This document shows, in pieces, positions 53,623 to 62,754 of a stretch of DNA of 64,000 bases (position 1 is its first letter; the number at the start of each line of letters is the position of its first letter). Made by a program: the position numbers and the translations under genes. The notes below the pieces were generated by a model. It saw only the letters and a program-made list of their open reading frames with translations, had not been told where the DNA came from and searched no databases. The DNA is from Planktothrix tepida PCC 9214 (lineage in GTDB: Bacteria > Cyanobacteriota > Cyanobacteriia > Cyanobacteriales > Microcoleaceae), in contig NZ_LN889782.1 of assembly GCF_900009145.1 (NCBI RefSeq), positions 631,503 to 695,502 on the forward strand, in the 5' to 3' direction.

Positions 53623-55857
53623 TCATATAACGATAGTTTTATACAGTTGACTGAGATATTTTTCAACCTCTGGAGGTTTCATCGTAAACTGAATATAAAA
53701 TGATCCAAATTCAGCCGATTTTTCTAGGACTTTTGCATAAATATCATCACTCCATTGTTCGGGTTCTAATTTTATATTAATCTTTAAATTTGTTAAGGCT
53801 TCTGGAATAATATCATTATTGGCTTCCGTAACAATTAAAGCACTTTTTTCGGATAATTCAACTAAACTCCCCATTAATAAACTTTCACCAATATGTTTTC
53901 CTTCTAAAATCGAATATTGTAAAACAATTGGTGTCGGAAGCGGATAGAAATGTTCTTCTTCCTTAGAAATAAATAAATTATAGGGTATGCCAATTCCTCC
54001 GACTTCATAAATGGTAATCGGTTTTTTGACCCCTTTGGGTTGAACTAATTTTTGATTGTCAATTTTAACTAAATCTTCCCCTGCTTCCTTTAAGGTCATT
54101 TCAGAAATTAGAATTTGTCCTCCCGTTGTATAAGATTCAACCCGATAGGCTAAATTCACTTGATTCCCGACAACGCCGTATTTTGTACGTTTTTCTGACC
54201 CAATATTCCCAACGACAACTTCGCCCGTATTAATTCCAATTCCCATATCTAAAGAAGACAAATCCCACTGTTTTAATTTTTGATTTACTTTCTCCATTGC
54301 TAATTGCATCGCCACCGCACAAGCAATCGCCCGTTGAGCATCATCTTCTCGTAAGGTGGGAGCACCAAATAACACTAAAATTCCATCCCCCATAAACTCA
54401 TCAATGGTTCCTTGATAAGTGGTAATAACATCCGCCATTGAAGATAAATAGAAATTTAAAATTTTGACCACTTCTTCCGGTTGTAAACGTTCAGACAAAG
54501 CCGTAAATCCCCGTAAATCCGACGTTAAAATGGTAATTTTTCGTCGTTCTCCTCCTAGTTTTAACCCTTCGGGTTTCTCCAGTAAATTAGAAACTATTTC
54601 AGCACTTAAATAACGTCCAAAAATATTGCGAATATCCGCCGCAGAACGGGCAATATAAGCGGTAATGGCAATGGCTGAACCTGCTAATGCTAAAAAGGGA
54701 GGAACAACGGGAATCCACCATCCGTGAATAAAGAAAAGATAGGTACTTCCGAGTAAAACACCCGTTGCTAAGATCGAAATCAAAACCTGTCGTGCAATTA
54801 ATAATTTAACTTTAGCCGTCGCTCTAAATTTCCAAGTTAAAATTGCCCCAGTTCCTGACCAGAGAAATATCCAAATCCATTCTAAGGGATCGGGAAGGGT
54901 TTGAATTAAAGGACGATGATCTAAGGCTGTACTAATAATTTGGCTTGCTATATTGGCATGAATTTCTACCCCAGACATTCTTTCGTTAGCAGATAATGTG
55001 TAGGGCGTTGACATTAAATCTTTGAAGCTTTCCCCTATAGATCCAATTAAAATAATGCGATTTTTTCCCCAATCTTTAGGAAGTTTATCGGTTAAAATAT
55101 CTTTAAAGGAAACCGTTTCAAAACTTTGATTAGATCCTCGATAATTTAAAAACACTTGATACCCTCCAGCATCGGCTCGGATATAACCGCCATCGTTTTT
55201 GGCAAAGGGTTTAAATACAGTGTCGTTGAATTTCCACCAATTATTGGTTCCTGGTACAATTTCGGGTGCAATTCCTTGAGAATCTAAATAAAACATCGCC
55301 AAAAACAATCCTAAACTGTAAACCGGTTGTTTTTGATCATTTTTAACAACTAACAAAGCCCGCCGGATAATATTATCTTCATCTAAAATTAAATCATTCG
55401 CAGCGACTCGATTTTTTCCTTTTAAAATTGGTGGAGCAGCCACAGATTCTAAGGATTCATCTCCGACAACTTTTTCAATTCCAATTAAATTAGGAGTCTC
55501 TGCAAAAAGTTGAAGTAACCGAGCATGACCGGGTTCAAACGGTAAATCTCGATAAATATCTAACCCGATTGCTGTGGGTTTCATGGCGACTAATTTTTCG
55601 ATTAAGTCAGCATAAATTTCATCAGGAACGTAACCTTGACCAATATATTTCATATCCGCTTCATCTAACCCCACAATTGCAATCCGTTGATCACGGGGTT
55701 CCGGGGGACGCAAGCGCATATATTGGTCATAAACTGACCATTCCCAGGATTGTAAAATCCCTGAAAAACGCAGCAGAATTACAAGACCCGCCATGACTGG
55801 GGTTGTAATCCAAATGCCACGCCACTCCCACATCAATTGTTGAATTTTTGCTCTCAT
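53623..55857 (-). CDS. CHASE2 domain membrane adenylate/guanylate cyclase
   Basis: This 744-residue receptor cyclase has an N-terminal membrane helix, an extracytoplasmic CHASE2 domain (about 35-335: SVYDQYMRLRPPEPRDQRIA, GLDEADMKYIGQG), three transmembrane helices (about 340-420), and a class III cyclase domain (about 440-620). The metal-binding Asp lies in ILTSDLRGFT, a second in DEFMGDGILVLFG, and the RIGIGINTG-type strand reads MGIGINTGEVVVGNIG. It is the only apparently intact cyclase in the window. A C-terminal region of about 110 residues could be a PilZ-like or regulatory domain. Substrate (ATP or GTP) is not certain. Confidence 0.88.
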   Translation of the reverse strand: MRAKIQQLMWEWRGIWITTPVMAGLVILLRFSGILQSWEWSVYDQYMRLRPPEPRDQRIAIVGLDEADMKYIGQGYVPDEIYADLIEKLVAMKPTAIGLDIYRDLPFEPGHARLLQLFAETPNLIGIEKVVGDESLESVAAPPILKGKNRVAANDLILDEDNIIRRALLVVKNDQKQPVYSLGLFLAMFYLDSQGIAPEIVPGTNNWWKFNDTVFKPFAKNDGGYIRADAGGYQVFLNYRGSNQSFETVSFKDILTDKLPKDWGKNRIILIGSIGESFKDLMSTPYTLSANERMSGVEIHANIASQIISTALDHRPLIQTLPDPLEWIWIFLWSGTGAILTWKFRATAKVKLLIARQVLISILATGVLLGSTYLFFIHGWWIPVVPPFLALAGSAIAITAYIARSAADIRNIFGRYLSAEIVSNLLEKPEGLKLGGERRKITILTSDLRGFTALSERLQPEEVVKILNFYLSSMADVITTYQGTIDEFMGDGILVLFGAPTLREDDAQRAIACAVAMQLAMEKVNQKLKQWDLSSLDMGIGINTGEVVVGNIGSEKRTKYGVVGNQVNLAYRVESYTTGGQILISEMTLKEAGEDLVKIDNQKLVQPKGVKKPITIYEVGGIGIPYNLFISKEEEHFYPLPTPIVLQYSILEGKHIGESLLMGSLVELSEKSALIVTEANNDIIPEALTNLKINIKLEPEQWSDDIYAKVLEKSAEFGSFYIQFTMKPPEVEKYLSQLYKTIVI

Positions 55858-55888
55858 AGAGCGTATTTTAGCGTGTATATTGTAGGGT

Positions 55889-56671
55889 TTATTGGGCAGA
55901 TTGCTCTTCAGAATTGCTTACTGTTGATTCAGGTGCAAAAGGAGCGTCTATAATCGATTCTTCAATTTTAATAGAAGTCAGTAAACTTTTCCATTCTTCT
56001 TGTTGAGAATCTCGTAACTGAGCTAGGCTCATTAATGTATCTTGCCAGATGTTTTCACGGGCATAAATTTCTGCTTTTTTTAATTGATTTTGGGTTTGTT
56101 CTAATTCCTGTTTTAGGGTTGGTGTAAGCTCATTTCGCTGAATATAAACCCCTACAAAATCTTCTGTCGGATCTGAAAAATTAGAAGTATTACAAGTAAT
56201 GGCAAATGTCCATTGATATTTAATTCCGGGTTCTAAGGTTACAGTCTTAGGTAATGGGATTTTCACAATACTGGGTTCTAAAGGGAGTTTAACGTTTGTC
56301 TTGTAAAGAGTAACATATTTATTTTTATTAGGGTTATAGATTAACTCAAATTCACCCTTTAAGATCTGGGACTGATTAAGTTTAGGAATATAAACAAAGA
56401 ACGTTGGGTTAGCAGAAACCGTTAAGGTATTCTGACTGGGGACTAAAGCTGTCAGTTTGGTATTATCTAACCCACAGCTTGTTCCTCGTGTCCCTCCTCC
56501 GGCGGTACTCACTGGCCCATCACCCTTGGGGGCATCAGGAAATTTTAAACTGATTTCCATGGGGGAATTGACCCCGTTTTTAACTGGAGCAGGAATGATA
56601 GCTAGACTCGCTGTAACAGGCAACATCATGCCTAAAATCAAACTCAAATAACCGACAGACTTGATAACCAT
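55889..56671 (-). CDS. DUF928 family exported protein
   Basis: The ATG at 56671 has an ideal SD (AAGGAGG, 9 bases upstream), giving 260 residues rather than the longer open frame. A signal peptide ends near VTASLA. The mature protein has the DUF928 features: GGGTRGTSCGLDNTKLTALVP, FVYIPKLNQSQ, TFAITCNTSN, and a helical C-terminal part rich in Gln/Glu. The family is cyanobacterial and found beside CHAT and CHASE2 genes; its function is unknown. It lies 31 bp upstream of the cyclase gene, in the same direction. Confidence 0.85.
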   Translation of the reverse strand: MVIKSVGYLSLILGMMLPVTASLAIIPAPVKNGVNSPMEISLKFPDAPKGDGPVSTAGGGTRGTSCGLDNTKLTALVPSQNTLTVSANPTFFVYIPKLNQSQILKGEFELIYNPNKNKYVTLYKTNVKLPLEPSIVKIPLPKTVTLEPGIKYQWTFAITCNTSNFSDPTEDFVGVYIQRNELTPTLKQELEQTQNQLKKAEIYARENIWQDTLMSLAQLRDSQQEEWKSLLTSIKIEESIIDAPFAPESTVSNSEEQSAQ

Positions 56672-56843
56672 GAGATTATGCCTCCTTATGCCCATGACGA
56701 TGATCATAAGATGCACCATCCAAAATAGAAAACTTGCATCCGATCAAAATTTGCTTGAGTACGCAATTCGCAAATGATGGGGACTTATGCCTCTGAGACT
56801 GTCTTAGGGACTTAGAAGTTGCCAAGAGACTGATTTTCTTGAT

Positions 56844-59579
56844 TTAATTGGGAAGTTTTTGCCATTCTCCCTGCAAAGTAAATCCTGACCAATAATAAGG
56901 GGGTATCCATTCTGAGGTTTCATTCTGCTGCATTTTAATTTGTGCTTGTCGTAAAGCGGCAACTGGAGATAATCCTTCTTCTAATATTCCTTGATAAAAT
57001 TTCGCCATTAATTGGGAGGTGGCTTGATCATCAACTCTCCATAAACTCACCACCACTCGACTCGCACCTGCATACATAAATCCTCGTGTTAAACCTACTA
57101 ATCCTTCGCCTTTTATTTCCTGACCTAATCCGGTTTCACAGGCACTTAATACCACTAATTCTACAGGTAAATTTAAGTTGAAAATATCATAGAGTCGTAA
57201 AAATCCATTTTGAGATTGTCCACTTTGATCCACTAGAGAAAATACTAAACCTGATAATTCAGGATTTTCACTATTGAGTAAACCATGAGTGGCAAAATGA
57301 ATAAAACGATATTGACTCAGTTGAGAACTTGTTGCGGTTTCTCTATTTGCGTTAAAGCCGATTTCTTGCAAACTTTCCTGCTCAGGAACTAAGGCTAAAA
57401 TCTGTTTAGCTTCTTCTTGGGTAAAGGGTAAACGATCAAATAAAACACCGGATTCTCTGGCTGAACGTTCTAAGTCGGGTGAAAGGGATTTAATCGCTTT
57501 AGAAACGACAGCTTTTAATCGTTCATCCGTTGAACTAAATACTGGATCAGCTAATACCGCTAACAGTTTTTCAGCCGGTTTTCGAGTTTGGGTTTCTTGT
57601 CGTATAATTCCTAAAACTGAAGCGGAGGGTAACGTTAATAATTCATGATTATTAATTAAAGGGATCGGATCGCCTTTGCTGTTTGTTTCTGCTAAAGGAA
57701 GGGCAGCAAAGGGAATATATTGTAATGCCCCATCAGCTACAATCAGCAATCTTTTATTGGCTAAGAGTGGAAGGGGAGGAAATACCATTTCTCTTAAGGT
57801 TTTCCCTGTTTCTTCATAGAGCGATTGCCGCATTCTCTTACTGGGTAAAATTAAATTTTCCCGAAAGGTTTTAACGCTTGTTTTAATTGCTTCTTCTCCG
57901 GGTAAATCATAACTTTGAATACGATTAGGGGTAACAGCCCATAAATAACTCCGGTCTTTTCCCAGGGAATATTCTAATAAAACGGTATTTTCATCTAATA
58001 GTTTTTGAATCTCTGATAAATTTAATGGCTGAGGTTGAGTTAAAGCAGCATAATGGGGATTATTTTCCCGAATTTCCCCTAAAATTTGATTATACTGTTG
58101 CAGTAACGTTTCAATTTCTTGGTTAATTTCATCTTTTTGAATAATCGTATGGGGTTGGCTTAAAAGTTTAATGCGTTGTGCTTCTAAAGCGGATAATTTT
58201 TGTCTTAAGGTTTGTTTTTTCTCTAAAAGTTTAGAATCAACACCAGAGGTAATTTCTCCTTGAGCTTCTGCTAAAATATCTAATAGAGAACGGGCTTTGG
58301 CTCGTTCACTGATTTGTAACGCTTTTCCATCCCAACCTTGGTTGGGTTGTTGTTGATTGAGTTCCATTAATAAATCAATATAAAATAGATAATAATCCTG
58401 TTTAGAAGCTAAGAAAGAAGCTCTTAAATCTTGATTGGCAATTTGTGTCCGCAAGTCTTCAATAATGGTTAAAGCGGTTTCAATTTGAGCGATCGCTTCC
58501 TCAAACTTTCCCTGTTTTCGTTTAACTGTTGCGACTCGATATCGAGATAATGCTTCTTTAGGGCGATCGCCAACTTCCTGACGAATCTGTAAGGCTTTAT
58601 TATAAAATTCTAAGGATTGCTCTAACTTCCCTTGTTGGAAATAAACAAACCCAATATTATTAAAGGTACTCGCTTCTCCCGTGCGATCGCCAATTTTTTG
58701 CCACAGCGTTAAGGCTTGATTATAATTTTCTAAAGCGGGTTCTAATTGATTCAAATTAGCATAAACAAATCCAATATTATTTAATGTTGCTCCTTTTCCT
58801 CGCTGAATATGAATGGCAGAATGATCGCCCAATTTTTGAATCACCTCTTCCCATAAACTTAAAGCTTGTTTATAATTATCAAGGGCGGTATCAAACTGGT
58901 TTAACGTGGATTTGACTTGACCAATATTATTTAAAATAGCTGCGATATTCGCCGGATTTCCTAAAGGCTTTACTAGAGCTAAAGCTTGATTATAATAATT
59001 CAGAGCTTGTTGAAATTCCCCTAAATTAAAATAAACAAAAGCCATTTCATTCAAAGTCGCCAACCCCCCTGTTTTAAAATTAAGAGTTTCCCAGAAAGGA
59101 AAAGTTTGATTGAGAGTATCTAAGGCTTGTTGGTATTCCCCTAATTGAGCATAAATTTTAGCAATAGAAATTAAAGTTGTAGCTTGAGTTTGTTTGTCTT
59201 GGAGGGTTTGAGTTAAAATCAGTAATTGATTATAACAGTTAAGAGCCTGGGGATATTCCCCTAAATTTCCATAAACAGAACATAAAAAATTGCGAGTCAC
59301 GGATTCTTGCTGAGGATTATTCGCTTCTCGCCATAAACGTAACGTTTTTTCCCACTCTTGAATCGCCTTCCGAAATCCGGCTACTGTTCCTTCTCGATAT
59401 CCTTTCAATCCTTGATTAAAACTATTTTCTGCGCCAGAATTAGAATTAAGAATTTCTGCGGATTGCCATTGTTGTGCGATCACAGGTAAAACTATTCCTG
59501 AAGCCAAAAAAGATGCCAGAATCAGGATACAAAACCAAACTCTGAAAAATTTATTTTTGCTTCTGAGTTTAGGTATCAT
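56844..59579 (-). CDS. TPR-CHAT domain protease-like protein
   Basis: This 911-residue protein begins with a signal-type helix (about 12-35), followed by about seven TPR units (about 60-375, recurrent YxQALxLxxxxGD motifs). A C-terminal CHAT domain (about 600-905) contains the caspase-like dyad: His in FIHFATHGLLNSENP (near 761) and Cys in VVLSACETGLGQ (near 811). CHAT proteins are proteases cleaving specific partner proteins in several bacterial signalling and defence systems. The intact dyad suggests activity. The probable export signal places it outside the cytosol. It is 170 bp upstream of the DUF928 gene on the same strand. Confidence 0.88.
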   Translation of the reverse strand: MIPKLRSKNKFFRVWFCILILASFLASGIVLPVIAQQWQSAEILNSNSGAENSFNQGLKGYREGTVAGFRKAIQEWEKTLRLWREANNPQQESVTRNFLCSVYGNLGEYPQALNCYNQLLILTQTLQDKQTQATTLISIAKIYAQLGEYQQALDTLNQTFPFWETLNFKTGGLATLNEMAFVYFNLGEFQQALNYYNQALALVKPLGNPANIAAILNNIGQVKSTLNQFDTALDNYKQALSLWEEVIQKLGDHSAIHIQRGKGATLNNIGFVYANLNQLEPALENYNQALTLWQKIGDRTGEASTFNNIGFVYFQQGKLEQSLEFYNKALQIRQEVGDRPKEALSRYRVATVKRKQGKFEEAIAQIETALTIIEDLRTQIANQDLRASFLASKQDYYLFYIDLLMELNQQQPNQGWDGKALQISERAKARSLLDILAEAQGEITSGVDSKLLEKKQTLRQKLSALEAQRIKLLSQPHTIIQKDEINQEIETLLQQYNQILGEIRENNPHYAALTQPQPLNLSEIQKLLDENTVLLEYSLGKDRSYLWAVTPNRIQSYDLPGEEAIKTSVKTFRENLILPSKRMRQSLYEETGKTLREMVFPPLPLLANKRLLIVADGALQYIPFAALPLAETNSKGDPIPLINNHELLTLPSASVLGIIRQETQTRKPAEKLLAVLADPVFSSTDERLKAVVSKAIKSLSPDLERSARESGVLFDRLPFTQEEAKQILALVPEQESLQEIGFNANRETATSSQLSQYRFIHFATHGLLNSENPELSGLVFSLVDQSGQSQNGFLRLYDIFNLNLPVELVVLSACETGLGQEIKGEGLVGLTRGFMYAGASRVVVSLWRVDDQATSQLMAKFYQGILEEGLSPVAALRQAQIKMQQNETSEWIPPYYWSGFTLQGEWQKLPN

Positions 59580-59693
59580 TACTTAATTCCTACTTTAATC
59601 CCAGTGCTTAGGATTCAGCTTTAGTGATAATTTTAGCTGACTCAGTATCCCGAATTACTAAAATTTAAAATTTTCTCATTCTTCTCTTAACCT

Positions 59694-60467
59694 ATGTTCA
59701 TTCTTCCAATTGTGTCTCGGTTGTTTAATTTTCTTCAATCTTCTCGTGATTGGAGACGAATTTTTATCAGTTTAATCACCGGATTTTGTGTATTTTTAAC
59801 GGTGGGATTTTTCCAACAATATACCGTTGCTCAAGTTAATCTTGCCATCATTCAAGAAATTTTAGATGGGGATCAAGTTTTTATTCAAGATAATCAAGCA
59901 AAAGTAGAAGATAAAGCAGAATTTGGGCAAATTGTTCTGACTAAAGTATCTCGCGCCGGAGTTTTATTTAATAATGGTGCTGCGGGACGCATGGATTCTA
60001 ATTCTGTTGTTACCGTCGGTCAATGTGTGGAAATAAAACAAGGAAAAATTCTCGTCAGTGGCCCTATTAATGGATGTATTGCTGGGTTTACGGTTGGGGT
60101 TGAAGGAACAATTTATGTCCTAGAAACGATGGATGGAAATACAGGGGATATTAAAGTTTTGGAAGGAACTGTAGAGGTGAGTTCCAGCACAGGAAGTGGA
60201 AAACCTGTACAAGTCAAGGAAGGGGAAAAAGTATCCGTTTTACAAGGAATTTTAAGCGAAGTCATTCCCATGACCCCTGAAGAAATTGCCTCTATTTTAT
60301 CCGGTCGATTATTCTCAGGATTTACGATTCCTGTAACCCCAGAAGGAGCATTATATTCTCTGTGTTCTCGTCTTTTACCTGGATTTAGTTGTTCTACAAC
60401 CGGAATTCCCACACCTTCATTTCCGACTCCTCCAGTTCCCGTTCCAATTCCCCGTTTACCCTTCTAA
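59694..60467 (+). CDS. FecR-domain exported protein
   Basis: This 257-residue protein has an N-terminal signal/anchor helix (about 22-45) and a FecR-type beta domain (GRMDSNSVVTVGQCVEIKQG, VGVEGTIYVLETMDGNTGDI, KVLEGTVEVSSS). The final 50 residues form a Pro-rich, Thr-rich tail with SCSTTGIPTPSFPTPPVP. FecR domains relay or sense signals across the envelope. It is divergent from the CHAT gene, 114 bp apart, so the two probably share a promoter region. Confidence 0.8.
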   Translation: MFILPIVSRLFNFLQSSRDWRRIFISLITGFCVFLTVGFFQQYTVAQVNLAIIQEILDGDQVFIQDNQAKVEDKAEFGQIVLTKVSRAGVLFNNGAAGRMDSNSVVTVGQCVEIKQGKILVSGPINGCIAGFTVGVEGTIYVLETMDGNTGDIKVLEGTVEVSSSTGSGKPVQVKEGEKVSVLQGILSEVIPMTPEEIASILSGRLFSGFTIPVTPEGALYSLCSRLLPGFSCSTTGIPTPSFPTPPVPVPIPRLPF

Positions 60468-60491
60468 TGATCTAAAAAATCAACCCCAACA

Positions 60492-60533
60492 CTGATAACT
60501 GATAACTGATAACTGATAACTGATAACTGATTA
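60492..60533. repeat. Heptanucleotide tandem repeat (CTGATAA)n
   Basis: Five or six copies of CTGATAA run from 60492 up to the stop codon of the oligopeptidase gene. The same unit occurs at 36916-36950, also abutting a stop codon. Confidence 0.85.
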
Positions 60534-62627
60534 AGCTGCAACTAAACCACTATGAATTAATAAAGGTTTTGTGCTGGGTTCCCGCCCTCGGAAGGCTTTA
60601 AAGACTTCCATCGGATGTAAACTTCCCCCTAATGCTAACACCGTATCTCGGAAGCGTTTTCCCGTTTCCGAAATAGCTTTTTCATCTTCTAATCCGGCTT
60701 CTTCAAAAGCAGCAAAAGCATCAGCGCTCAATACTTCTGCCCATTTATAACTGTAATATCCGGCAGAATAACCGCCTGCAAAAATATGACCAAAAGCACA
60801 TAAAAAGGCATCTTCAGCCAGAGGTTTAATAATCATCGTTTTCTCTGCAATACGGTTGCGAACGTCATTAATTGTTTCACTTCCTCCCGGTTGATAACGA
60901 TGATGTAATTCAATATCCACAAACCCAAAATGTAGTTGTCTTAGCATTCCCATTCCACTCATATAGGTTTTAGCCGCTAACAACTTTTGATAATAATGTT
61001 CGGGCAAGGTTTCTCCGGTTTGATAATGTTTTGCCATGCCAAATAATGTCGATTGATCATAACACCAATTTTCCATAAATTGGCTGGGTAATTCCACCGC
61101 ATCCCATTCCACATTATTAATTCCAGCCGCTCCCGCATAGTCAACTATTGTTAACATATGTTGTAACCCATGACCAAATTCATGAAATAGGGTTTCTACT
61201 TCCATAAATGTCATTAAACTCGGTTTATCCTCAACGGGAGGAGTTTGATTACATTGTAAATAAGCTACGGGTAATCGCACTTTTGTTTCGTTATTTTCCA
61301 CGAATTTAGCGCGAGTAATACATTCATCCATCCAAGCTCCGCCGCGTTTTTCGGCGGGGCGACTATAGGGATCTAAATAGAAATAAGCGATGGGATTTCC
61401 GCTTTCATTGGCAACTTGAAAATAGCGGACATTTTCATGCCAAATTGGAGCTTGACCATCGGCGGGAGTAATCACAATTCCAAAAATCCGATGAACTAAT
61501 CCAAATAATCCATCTAAGACTTGGGGTAAGGCAAAATAAGGGCGTAATTCTTCATCCGTAAAGGCAAATTTTTCTTCCCGTTGTCGTTCTGACCAAAAGG
61601 CAATATCCCAATGTTGTAAATTCTCGGCTTCTTCGGCTCCTTTTGAGGCTGCAAAAGCCTTTAAATCCTCGAATTCCTGTTGCGCCGAATCATAACTGAC
61701 AATGCGTAATTCTTCTAATAACGCTTCCACTGCTGCCACATTCGGAGCCATTTTACTGGCTAAACTAAGTTCAGCATAGCTTTTGAAACCTAGAATACTA
61801 GCTTTCTGTTTTTTAAGTTCTAAAATCCGTTCAATTAAAGGGAAGTTATCTAAATCTCCACTAGAAGCCCGACTAATATAACCTCGATAAACTTTTTCGC
61901 GTAAATCTCTCCTCTGGCTATATTTTAAGAAGGGGCCAAAACTGGGAGCATCTAACGTAATTCGCCAGGGGCCATTTTCCGAGGTAGCAGTTTCTGAGCC
62001 TTCTGCACGGGCAGCTTGAGCCGCTAAACTGAGTAAACTGGGGGGTAAACCTGCAATTTCTTCCGGCGTTGTTAAGGTTAAACTAAAGGCTTTTGTCGCA
62101 TCTAAAACATGATTAGAAAATTGAGTGGAAAGGTCAGCTAATTCTAATTGAATGGCATTAAAATGATCCCGTTCTTCTCCTTCTAATCCCACCCCTGATA
62201 ATTCAGCATCTCGCAGGGCTGTATTAATAATCCGTTGTTGAGCCGAATCTAATTGATCCCATTCATCGCTGTTTTTTAACTGTTTAAAAGCATGATAAAT
62301 GGCTTGACTTTGATTCAATTTATTGATAAATTTTACAACATTCGGTTGAACGGTTGCATGGGCAGTTCTCAATTCCGGGCTATTTTTTACACCCATTAAA
62401 TGCCCAACAATTCCCCAACTCCACGTTAACCGTTCTTGTAATTTTTGCAGGGGTTCAACTAATTCTGTCCAGGTTGGTTTTACCTGAGTTTCTAAGGTAA
62501 TAAGCTCTTCTTCGAGTTCCGTTAACAGTTGCGTTATTCCCGGAACAACGTGCTCCGGTGTAATTTGTTCAAAAGGGGGTAATCCCTGCCCAATCAGTAG
62601 GGGGTTTTCTGTCGTTGTTAGACTCAT
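60531..62627 (-). CDS. prlC: Oligopeptidase A-like M3 metallopeptidase
   Basis: This M3-family peptidase contains the zinc site LFHEFGHGLQHM (HExxH, near residue 484) and a downstream glutamate region (GINNVEWDAVELPSQFMENW). It degrades short peptides in the cytosol, including cleaved signal peptides. The start is probably the ATG at 62627 (MSLTTTENPLLIGQGLPPFE, 698 residues); an upstream ATG at 62645 has no better SD. The length is usual. There is no signal peptide. It is a single gene, converging with the FecR gene. Confidence 0.92.
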   Translation of the reverse strand: MSLTTTENPLLIGQGLPPFEQITPEHVVPGITQLLTELEEELITLETQVKPTWTELVEPLQKLQERLTWSWGIVGHLMGVKNSPELRTAHATVQPNVVKFINKLNQSQAIYHAFKQLKNSDEWDQLDSAQQRIINTALRDAELSGVGLEGEERDHFNAIQLELADLSTQFSNHVLDATKAFSLTLTTPEEIAGLPPSLLSLAAQAARAEGSETATSENGPWRITLDAPSFGPFLKYSQRRDLREKVYRGYISRASSGDLDNFPLIERILELKKQKASILGFKSYAELSLASKMAPNVAAVEALLEELRIVSYDSAQQEFEDLKAFAASKGAEEAENLQHWDIAFWSERQREEKFAFTDEELRPYFALPQVLDGLFGLVHRIFGIVITPADGQAPIWHENVRYFQVANESGNPIAYFYLDPYSRPAEKRGGAWMDECITRAKFVENNETKVRLPVAYLQCNQTPPVEDKPSLMTFMEVETLFHEFGHGLQHMLTIVDYAGAAGINNVEWDAVELPSQFMENWCYDQSTLFGMAKHYQTGETLPEHYYQKLLAAKTYMSGMGMLRQLHFGFVDIELHHRYQPGGSETINDVRNRIAEKTMIIKPLAEDAFLCAFGHIFAGGYSAGYYSYKWAEVLSADAFAAFEEAGLEDEKAISETGKRFRDTVLALGGSLHPMEVFKAFRGREPSTKPLLIHSGLVAA

Positions 62628-62754
62628 ACTTCTGTTTTCTTTCATTTAGGGGGTCAAATACCTTATATGGTAAACAGAAACCTGATTTCTAGCTAGTACC
62701 CCAAGGATTTTTTTATTCCCAAACACCGATTTTTGCCAGAATCTCTACAGTCTG

